Below, piece by piece: positions 44,530 through 55,800 of a stretch of 64,000 nucleotides of DNA. A program made the translations under genes and the position numbers. This DNA is from Liquidambar formosana. Taxonomy: Eukaryota > Streptophyta > Magnoliopsida > Saxifragales > Altingiaceae. The stretch covers positions 11,679,848-11,743,847 of the forward strand of contig CM077820.1 in assembly GCA_039720395.1 (NCBI GenBank), read 5' to 3'. Within the stretch, counting starts at the first letter, position 1, and the number at the start of each line of letters is the position of its first letter. The notes below the pieces were generated by a model. That model searched no databases and had not been told where the DNA came from. It saw only the letters and a list, made by a program, of their open reading frames with translations.

Positions 44530-47500
44530 GATGGTGATCAGATAAACACGTGCTGATATAACTTATATCAACACCCATATTGAGACTTGTACTTTATACA
44601 TTAGTGGGATATGAGATACATTGGACCAATGCAAGGTACAACTCTCAATGCATGGTACTGATATAACTTGTATCAATACGTGCTGATGGGAACATAACCG
44701 TATATATAATATCAAAGTGTATTTTTTTGGTTCCATATCTGTTTACACCCTAAAAATCGAACTCAGCATGGTTGAACGAATTTCAAACTTTTGCATCTTT
44801 AAGGGTGTTAAGTCGATTTCGTCACCGCTGGATATTGGAGCAAATTAGGTTTGTATTTCAGCCCCAAAGAGTTTTTTAAAATTCGGTCAGGTAAGGCCGA
44901 ATTGTTATCCACAATAAAAGCAGTTAATTAGTCACGTGATCAACATAATTTACAGGATGAGATCGTGGAAGGCCCACGTAGTAGAAATGGCTTCTGAGAA
45001 GAGATCATGGAAAGAAAGCTGTAAAACGTGGGAAGTTATGGGAGCTGGAGGATCGTGGAAGTGAGCAGTTAATGGGCGAAGTTTAAGGAGCGGTTGCCAA
45101 TAAAGCATATAAAAGGGTAAGCAGCCGTTTGAAGAGGTCTCTCCAACATCAATCAACAAACCAGTTCTCAGGAACTTTATCTTTTTCACTTTCTTTTAGA
45201 ATTCTAGGATTTCAAACCCAGAAACGTGTGCTCCTTTCTGGTCAAAGGCGTGTGCACCCCTTTGTTCATCACTGTAATTTCAGAAATTGATCAATGAAAA
45301 TGGCTTCCTCCGTGGTGAGCTTCTTCTTTTAATTTCTGTTATTATTTTGTGTTTTCAATTGTTTGTCACAGAAAAGTCCTTGAGTCCATTCAAGGCAAGG
45401 TAGAACCCGCAATTCGTCACTGTGTAGTGGCTGGCACGCTCGCGCAACCCAATCTTCAGAATCAAAATTTTGGAGGAAACACTTTTTGGCACGCCCGGTG
45501 GGACACCATTCGTGTTATTTTCCAGTTCTAAGAGATTTGTTTTTGCAACAATCATGCCACCAAAACGTGGAGGACGTGGAAAAGAAGCTTTTGGCCAAGA
45601 GTCTGGCCAAGAAGACAGTCTGGAAATCCCAGGGGATAATTCTCCTAGGAATGAAAATACGGAAAGCCAACCATTGGACCATGCAAATGTTGCCAATGAG
45701 TTTATGGCTGCCTTCAGGATGAATTTTGACACCATGATGCACGACATATCGCAGATGATGATGCAGCAAATGTCACTTACTATGAAGACATTTGTTGAAT
45801 CTAATCAGCAGATTAGTGAGAGTCTGAATAAAAATTCGGACAAATTACTTAGCTATATGGTGGAAAAACTAGGACCAGCATTCAAAAATAATACTCATGA
45901 GAGATCTAGTCAATACGGCCGAAAGGCCGAGGGGTCAAATAACTTTAGGTATGGGGATGTCCATCTCTTGTCCAGGCAAGATCCTTTGGGGTCAAATCCA
46001 TCAATATTTCGGCCAGAAGGGCAAATCCCAACTTCTGTTCATTTAGGAAGTCAATTCGGGCAGCCAAGACCGAATATTGGAACAAGTGGAGTTAAAGATA
46101 ATGTGTTTTATGCCTCACCCGGGGGGCAAATTTACAATCAAATGCTGAATGACTCGTTTGACCCAAGTCGAAATAACAATTTTATGCTGGGAAATCAAAA
46201 CGATATTCCAATTAGAACAGGCCGATCCACGGCTGGGAACTATGGGGGTTCAAATGAAGCCCCATACAATTATGTTGGTCAAGAAGACCTTACTCAAACC
46301 TTCCAGACCAATTTGAGGGACAATCCAAACAATTTCAGAGAAGAGATTGCCAATATCATTAGGGAACAAATAGGGGCAGGTCGACCACCAGTTAGAACAG
46401 CTTATAGTCGTCCTTACCCTGATTATATCGACCAGCTTCACGAATTTCCTAGGGGTTTTAAATTCCCTGATTTCACATTGTTTTCAGGGGAAGATAGACA
46501 GTCAACCTTTGAACATGTTGGCCGATTCACGTGCCAATGTGGTGAAGCAGGTAGTAGTGGCTATTTAAAGCTGAGATTGTTCCCAAGTTCTTTAACCGGT
46601 TGGGCGTTTAATTGGTATATTAACTTACCATCAGGGTCAATTACAACTTGGCAGGAAATGGAATCTCTTTTCCATATTTATTTCTGCAAGGCAGAGACCG
46701 AAATAACGGTCGCTGATTTGGCCCGAATGTGCCAGGAACCCGGTGAGAGGGTCGATACCTTTGTTCAGAGATTTCGAAATGCCCAATGTAGATGTAGGTC
46801 GAATTTAGCACAATCTGATTGTGTCAAAATGGTGATTAGTGGGCTTAATCTAGAGAATAGAAAGAAGTTCATTGGTCAAGATTTTTTCGACCTGGGCCAT
46901 CTTATGACTGCAGTGTCAAAATATGAGAGAATTCTCGAGGAAGAGAATCAAAGAAGGGTTTCTTCAAGGGGAACCTATTATAGGAACCCGAATAGGGAAG
47001 TGGCTCAGATTGAAGCCATGGAAGAAGATGAAGAAACTGAAGAAGAAATCGCTCTGGCCGAATTAAACATTAATCGGCCTTATACGTGCAGGGCCCTGGT
47101 AAAGTCCAAGGTGCAGGAATTAAAACAGAATTTCCAGAGGAGACCAAGTAATGGTAACCAGAATGGAAACAATTTTAGGGATAAGAAATATGATTTTGAC
47201 CTTTCTAAAACAGAACAGATATTTGACCTGTTGTTAAAAGACGGGCAAATTAAGTTACCAGATGGGCATAAAATTCCCTCTGCCGAAGAAATGAAAGACA
47301 AAAAATATTGTAAATGGCATGATTGCTGGACACATCCAACGAATAGTTGCATTGTGTTAAGGGATGCCATCCAAAGGTCAATTAATAATGAAAAATTAAA
47401 ATTTCCTGAGGAGAAGACTGTTCATCAGGTTGATGAAAACCCGTTTCCTTTTGAGTTTCCAGTTAATATGGTTGTTTTGCAGGTACATGATCCTGAAGTA

Positions 47501-50500
47501 TCCCATAAGGAGACCGAAAATGCTGGAAAGAAATCAGAAGAGAAAGGGAAAGCTGTAGTACAGGTTCCTCAACAGAGGAATAAGGAGATAAAATCGGTCT
47601 CGTTTATCCCAGAGGCCGAAGGTGAAACTTATGCTTACTCAGGAAGGTTAGATTCCAGTACTGTCAAAAGATGGACTAAGGTAGCGATAGAACATCTCAG
47701 TGACATTTATGGTCACCCAATTTATTGCCGAGGATGTCACAGCAAATTGGCAATGCCTCAGTATGATCCTGGAAATTTGAAGAAAGCTGTAATTGGGGAT
47801 GTCGAAGTTTCTATTTATAGAGGCGAGCTGCAGGTCAGGGGCCTTAATGAGGCTGAAGTTGCAAATGCTGCGGCCAGAAGGCCGAACAAATATGAGCAGA
47901 AATTCAGATCAAGTGGCCTGTATAAGGCTAGACTTGAGAAAGAGAAGATGATACAAGAGGAAAATGAAGAACACGCCAGGAGTCTAAGGGCGGGCTATCG
48001 AAGGACTGATGATAGCAATAAGAGAATTCGACCTGATGAACATTCAAAAGGTCAGGGTTTACAAATCACTGTGAGAAATGATTATCGGCTTAAGGACAGT
48101 CAGGCCGATAAGATGACAAAAGGTCAAGCGTCCAGTTCTGGGACTATTGAAGGCGATTTACGTAGCCTAATTAAGCCCAGAATGGTGAAACCAAGGCCGA
48201 CACAGACAGAAAGGTGGGCTCAGGCGCGACACCCAAAATTCGGTCAGCCCGAAATGACTCGGACCCAGAAGAGAAGGCTCCAAAGAATACAAGCTGAAGA
48301 AAAAAGGGAGCTGATTAAGAAGACTGGGGGATACCGAATTCGGGCTAATATTTGGAAGCGTTTAGAAGCAATCGAGGAAGAAAAGAAGTCCCTTCAAGTA
48401 GCTATCGAAAAGTGCAAAGAGGATGAAATCTTAGAAGCTGATGATTTTGATGCTGAGGGCGATGACACTCTTCAGTTCGGATCTCTTCCACCAGTTAGAG
48501 TCCAGGTAAACATGGTTTTTATTTTACCTGCTGATTTTAAAGCTAAGGAGGGCCAAACTTTGTCTTTCGACGATATTGATGTTGGCTTTGAAGGAAAACT
48601 TTCAATTAATGAAATTTCAGAAACTCCGAATCGGTCTACCCAGACCGAGCTACCTAGTGAAGGTATTACTTTTACCAAGCCTAGTGAGAATATGGCTAAA
48701 CACTTGAAACCCTTATATATTAAAGCTCATTTCAATGGGAAACCAGTTTCAAGGGTTTTGGTAGATAATGGAGCCTCTGTTAATATCATGCCAGTTTCGG
48801 TTATGAAGAAATTAGGAAAAACAGAAAAGGATTTATTGCCTGCAGAAGTTTCAATAGTAAACTTCATGGGTGGTGCTGTAAAGCCTGAGGGGGTTGTTCC
48901 TATGGAAGTTACTGTAGGAAATAAAACTAAAATGACGGCATTCTTCGTCATGAATTCGGCCTCGAATTATAATGCACTCTTAGGCCGTGATTGGATTCAT
49001 GCAAATATGTGTGTTCCGTCCTCACTTCATCAGTGCCTGATGATTTGGAATGGGGACAAGGCTGAGTTGATTCAGGCCGACAGTCACCCATTTGCTTTTT
49101 CAAACAATTTCGCTGAGGCTGTTCTCTATGAGAAGAACATAAGACCTTTAGAATTTATAGGGTCTGATAAAAATGGCCGACCCCTTAAGGTCGCTTCTCC
49201 AGTGTTGGATGGAGGATGCCATATAAATTCGGCCACCCAAAGGGCCGTACAAGAAAATGTAAGTTTAAATGAATTTTGAAACCCAAGCATATCAGGAAGC
49301 CATGCAGAGAATAGAATCCTACATGGCTGAAATCAATGAATCGGCCACTTTGGCCGATTGCGTTAGAGAAGATGCAGATGAAATCACTTTAGAAGAATTA
49401 GAGTTGGAGCCTAGGAAGTTGAGTGATGAAAAAGCTCAAGTCATAGACCCTTTGCAAGAAGTAAAATTATTAGGAGACTCAAAGCCGATTTTTATTAACC
49501 AAAATTTACCAGAAGACTGGAAAGATAAGTTAATCGGCCTTCTAAAAGAATTTAGGGATTGTTTCGCTTGGGATTATGATGAATTGCCAGGTTTAGACCG
49601 AAAACTGGTCGAGCACAAACTACCAATTAAAAAGGGGTTTAAACCATATAAACAACCTCCTAGGAGGATGGCTCCAGAAATTCATCTCAAAGTAAAAGAA
49701 GAGATAGAAAGACTGTTAAAGGCCGGATTCATTCGAACGGCTAAGTATGTGGAATGGCTTTCAAACATTGTTCCAGTCTTGAAAAAGAATGGGAAACTAA
49801 GGGTATGTATAGACTTTAGAGACTTAAATAAGGCCACTCCAAAAGATGAATACCCAATGCCTGTAGTTGATATGTTGGTCGATGCAGCCGTTGGGTTCAA
49901 AGTCCTATCTTTTATGGATGGTCATTCAGGCTATAATCAAATTTTCATAGCCGAAGAAGATGTACAGAAAACAGCCTTTAGGTGCCCAGGTAGCATCGGG
50001 ACCTTTGAATGGGTAGTGATGCCATTCGGTCTAAAAAATGCTGGGGCTACATACCAAAGAGCTATGAATTATATTTTCCATGATATGATTGGAAAATTTA
50101 TGGAAGTTTATATAGATGATGTGGTGGTTAAATCTTCAGATCTGGACATTCATATGACCGATCTAAGGAAGTCTTTTGAAAGAATGCGAGCTCATAGTTT
50201 AAAAATGAACCCCTTGAAATGTGCTTTTGGTGTATCTGCTGGAAATTTCTTAGGTTATCTTGTCCATCAAAGAGGGATTGAAGTTGACAAAAACAAAACA
50301 AAGGCAATTATCGATGCAAAACCACCATCTAATAAAAAAGAGCTTCAAAGGTTTCTCGGTCAAGTTAATTTCTTGCGCCGTTTCATTTCTAATTGTGCAG
50401 GGCGAACCAAAGCCTTCTCTCCTCTGCTGAAGATACGGGCGGAGGACAGCTTCAAGTGGGACAGGCAACATCAGGAAGCATTCGACCAACTGAAAGAATA

Positions 50501-52773
50501 TCTTACAAAGCCACCGGTGTTAATGCCACCCAAGCAGGGGAAACCCTTGAAGTTGTACATATCGGCCGCTGAAGAATCTATTGGAGCATTGTTAGCCCAA
50601 GACAGAGATGATGGACACGAGCAGGCCGTTTATTTTCTTAGTAAACTGTTGAATGAAATCGAATGTAGATATACACCGATTGAAAAACTTTGTTTGGCTT
50701 TGTACTTTTCATGTATTAAGTTGAGGTATTATATGTTACCCGTCCTGGTTTATATAATATGTCAAACTGATGTGGTTAAGTACATGTTGAGCAGGCCGAT
50801 CGTAAGAGGGAAAATTGCAAAATGGTCATTAGTCCTAATTGAATTTTGTTTGCAATATACTCCTCAAAAGGCCATTAAAGGCCAAGCGCTGGCCGATTTC
50901 TTAGCGAGCCACCCTAATTTAGGAGAAGTGCCCGAAATTTTGCCTACCATGGATATCGGGTGCATTTCTTTAGTCCCATGGATTTTAATTTTCGATGGGT
51001 CTCGAACCGAAGAATCGGCCGGGGCAGGTGTAGTTCTAATATCCCCAATGAACAAAAGAACTCAATTTTCATTCAAACTAGATTTCGATTGTACTAACAA
51101 TCAAGCCGAGTATGAGGCTCTCATTATCGGCCTCGGTTTATTGGTGGATTTGAATATATCAAGTGTCCTTATCATTGGGGATTCCCAGTTAGTTTTAAAA
51201 CAGTTATCTGGCGATTTCAAATGTGTAAGTGATTCCCTGGTTGAATATAATAGGATCGCCAAATATTTGCTAAGTTTATTTGCTGACGTTTTATTCAAAT
51301 GTGTCCCGAGAAAAGAAAATAACGAAGCAAATGAATTAGCTCAAATAGCTTCTGGACTAAAAATCCCACTTAGTATTCTTACTAGGACGATTACTATAGA
51401 AAGGAGATTAGAATCGTCCTTAAAGAATGTATTCGGTCCTAGTGACTGGGTATTATTATTAGATATTGCCCAAGATGATTGGAGATTTCCAATTATAAAA
51501 TATCTGCAAAATCCATCTATGCAAACAGAGTATAAAATCAGGAAAAAGGCTTTAAAGTTCGTCATTTTAGATGATGAATTGTATAAAAAAAATGTGGACG
51601 GTCTTTTATGCTTATGCCTTTCTAAGTTTCAGTCAATGCAAATCATGGCCGAAGTCCACGAAGGCATTTGTGGGGCACACCAGGCTGGTATTAAGATGAG
51701 ATGGCTCATCAGAAGATACGGTTATTATTGGCCGAATATAATGAAGGACTGTTTGGAATATGCTAAAGGATGCCAAGCCTGTCAAATTCATGGGCCAGTG
51801 CAACATGCACCTGCAACAAAATTGCAGTCCGTAGTAAAGCCTTGGCCATTTAGAGGATGGGCAATGGATGTGATCGGTAAAATATACCCAGAATCGTCCA
51901 AAAAGGATGCCTTTATTTTAGTAGCGACCGATTACTTCACAAAATGGGTGGAAGCCATTCCTATGCCTTCGGTTTCGCAGACCGAGGTCATCAAATGTAT
52001 TAAAGAAAACATCATTCATAGATTCGGCCTACCCCAAACTATTACTGCTGATCAAGGAACAGTGTTTACTGGCAGTGAGGTTAGGGCGTTTGCTGAAGAG
52101 TATGGTTTTGAAATTACACATTCAACGCCATACTACGCACAAGCAAATGGGCAAGCCGAATCAACAAATAAGATTTTAAAGATCAGTATTGAAAAAATGA
52201 TTGAGGAAAATCCTCGAGCATGGCATGAATTGCTCTCAGAAACCTTGTGGGCTTACCGAAATTCTAAGAGAACTAGCACAGGTACTACCCCATTCGCCTT
52301 AACCTATGGGCATGATGCGATCCTGCCTATGGAAGTAACTGTTCGATCTCTAAGAGTTGCTAAGCAAAACAATTTGAGTATACAAGATTATTATGATGCT
52401 ATGTTGGCCGAATTAGATGACCTGGATGATGTCAGGTTATTAGCTTTAGATCATTTGCAAGCCCAAAAGAGAAAAGTAGAAAAAGCATATGATAAGAAAG
52501 TTCGGCCTAAAGATTTTCTTGAAAACGAGTTAGTTTGGAAGGCCATATTACCCATAGGGTCAAGAGACCCCAAGTACGGAAAGTGGTCTCCTAATTGGGA
52601 AGGCCCTTTTAAAATTTTCAAAGTACTAAAAGGTGGAGCATATCATCTACAAAATTTAGATGGTGACATCCATGATCGGCCCATCAATGGCCGATTCCTT
52701 AAAAAATATTATCCTGCAATGTGGGAAAATGTTGAGTATTCAAATGATACAAATGCATAGGCAAATTCAGATT

Positions 52774-52810
<37 letters not shown>

Positions 52811-55800
52811 ATGCCCAAGGCCTCATGGTCGAATGTCAGATAAAATTATGCATCCATATTAAAAAAGTACTGTTAGCTTGGCCTCATAGCCAAATCAAGA
52901 AAGACAATTAAAAATGAAAATTGTGCGGGGGCCTTATGGCCAAGTTACAGACTGATATTAATGGCTACATGTCAGCCATAAAATAGATTGTTCAGGACTT
53001 TAGGAGGAAGCAGTAAGGGAAGAGTCGGCAAGAGAAAGTAACTGCTTGATACTCGACCACTCAACTTCAAAAGATTGAAGTTGGTCTTCCAAATCTTTCT
53101 GTTTTTTCTCCAGGGCCTCTTCTTGACCTGAAAAAGGTTCGTATTGTTCGGCCAGTCCCTGTGCTTCATCAACTTTTTTGGAGAAGACTTGAGTGAGATC
53201 AGATTGAACAGACTCCGCTTGCTTCAGCTTTTCTCTGGCATCCTCCAATTGTTTCTCCAAATCAGCAACCCTAGTTTGGAATTCCTGCGCTGTCTTCTGT
53301 CCTTCTTCAATTAAGGATTTCACATCTTCGGCCTCTGTCATGGCCGTTTGGATCTTAGACTGTAGATCCATTAAGTGATTCAGAAGTTTTTTATTTTGGG
53401 CTGCTTCATTTTTGGTAGAAGAAAAGGAGGGACAAAGTAGAGAAATCTTCTCCTCGAAAGATTGAAGATTAGCAGCCAGCCCAGGAGTGGTATTGGAATC
53501 GGACAAAATGATCTTTACGGCGGTTTTGATTTTGTCAAGCTGGGAAAAAATGGAAGCTATTGGAACAGTGGAGATTGTTTTCAAAAGCTTTTTTGCTTTT
53601 TCAACATCAGGGCCTTTGGAGAGACTGGATGTGGTTGAGGAAAGAGGAGATTCGGCCAGTTTAGGCTTCAAGAAAGAACGAAGTTTTTCAAGGGAAGCCA
53701 TGGCTGTAATGTATTTATCTTCAGAAGATGGGATGGAGGCAGTAGGAACTGTATCAGAAGCAGTAGAAATTATTTTTTCTGGTAAGGAAGGGGGTTGAAT
53801 TGTATGCTCCGAGGGATCAGGAAGGATAATGAGCTCATCTTGGTCATCAGAATCAGACTCATGAGAGTCTAAATCTTCGACCTTAGAATGTTGAGGGCTG
53901 GAGACTGGTTTAGAAATAGAGGAGGAAGAAATTGGCACAGAGGCCGAGCCAGACCCTTTCTGCGACAAGGTGGCAAAAATTTCGCCCATTCCGCCAGTTT
54001 TAGGTTTCTTGCTCCGGCCAGTTGCCACTGCAGAAATTTTCGGTCTACCCCTTTTCTTGGTTTGACCCTCAGTGGCTTGATTTCCAGCTTCCACTATCTT
54101 CGGCTTGGCAGCTTTTTTGGCCTGGCCTCCAGTGGTTTGGGTTTCAGTCTCCACCAGCTTGGTTTTGGCAGACTTTACCAGGGCAGCACTTTTGGATTTT
54201 CCGGGCTGAGTCCTCAAAAGTTCTTCCTCGTCTTCAGATGGGAGTTCAGGTAAGGAAGCCAAAGATCGAGGTTCATAAAGAGGAGCATCTGCAAAATACA
54301 AAAGTCAGGATACTTGAATAAAATTTTTAAGGAAAAAAGAGCAAGAGAGATACCTATGGAAAAAGTTGATATGGGCCAGGTTACCCATTGAAACTTGTTA
54401 AGTTCTTTTTTAGAGGCACGTCTCCCTGCCCAAGTAACTTCATCGGGCGAGGATAAAGCTGAGGAAGGTTCAACTAAATCGGCTATGGCAAAATTGGCCG
54501 AAGGAGTATATGGTCGATTTTTCTTCAACCATTTTTCAAACTTCATATAAAATGTAGAACCTGACATCACCTTTTTTCCTTTGTTCTTTGCCATGTATTC
54601 GTCAAATTGTTTTGATTTTATATCTAGTACAGCCCTATCTATTTTATCAACCATTACCCACATGTCCTCCCCAGGAATCCATTTGATATTATAGAATTTT
54701 TCATAAGATAATACGGACTTGTAAGCCGAATATTGTTCAGCAGGGATACCTTTTTGGGTCTTCTTTTTGCCTTTCCCAGTCTCTGTGGCCTGCGATGAAA
54801 GCCTGTCAGTATCACCATTACTAGAATCGGCCGAATCATCAGCAGCTTCACGTGTAAAAAGTTGGTTAAAGGCCTCTGCTGGGTCCATCGGTCTACTCCT
54901 TCTGATGTAATTTCCCCAGAAGATAGTGAAGTCATCAGATACAGACGGCTTGTATCGAAAGGAAGAAATCTCAAAATCTTTCTTCAAGATTTTGAAGATG
55001 ACATCCACACTATCCACTTCATCAATATCTTGAATTACAAGTCGATTCAGGAAATCAGAATTTAGACTGTATGTTAGGGGAAAAGGGATGGATTGATGAA
55101 GGCCGAATTGCCTAGAGACAAAATGGGGGCAGTAGATTTCTACTCCACAACGATTATTCCCAGAATTCTCTAAGACCAGTCTATGATGAAGGTCTCTTGG
55201 GATTAGTACATTGCTCCAGAAAGATTTCAACACTGACTGAGGGGCATCAAAAGTAGACACGGCCAACAACCATTGTGGTCCGCATCTTAAAGGAAAAAAT
55301 GGGTAAAATTGTTTTGAAGTCCGATTGTTACATGAATAGAAAAAGGTAAAGCAATCTTTGAAAGAATGAGGATTGTGAGAGAAGTCAATAAAATTGTATC
55401 CAAGAGAAGGAACATCCGGATGAGATTCACAGGCAGGACTCACTTCAGGGAAGTAGGCATGGAGCCAGATCTGTAGTATCCAAAGGGGACCACCCCACAG
55501 TTGGAAGTTGGAAGATAAAAGATTAAACAGGCCCCTGTAAAGGCTTGAAAGGACTAAGGGTCCCAGAGCAGCCTTGCAACCTCTAGCCAAGTAAATGGCT
55601 AATTTCAAATCGGCCTTGACAATTTTGAAAGATGGAGAGCAAAAAAGACATTTACAAATCCAGAAAAGAAGAAAAGCAACGTATTCAGTTTCCTCAACTT
55701 CGCCCTCTGTTTTCATATAGAGGTTGAGAAAGTTAGTGTAAGATGTGCTTTTCTTGTCAAAAGAAATGGAGTCATCGAACTCAGGAATTTCGGCCAAGGC

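Noticed and set aside
44950..45189. 79-aa open frame repeated at 57010-57249 (minus)
   Set aside because: Lies wholly within the Tat LTRs; identity reflects the LTR repeat.
53487..54321. Plus-strand frames of 99-121 aa
   Set aside because: Shadows of the Lys-rich exon 2 of the antisense Tat gene, which has the better codon and domain support.
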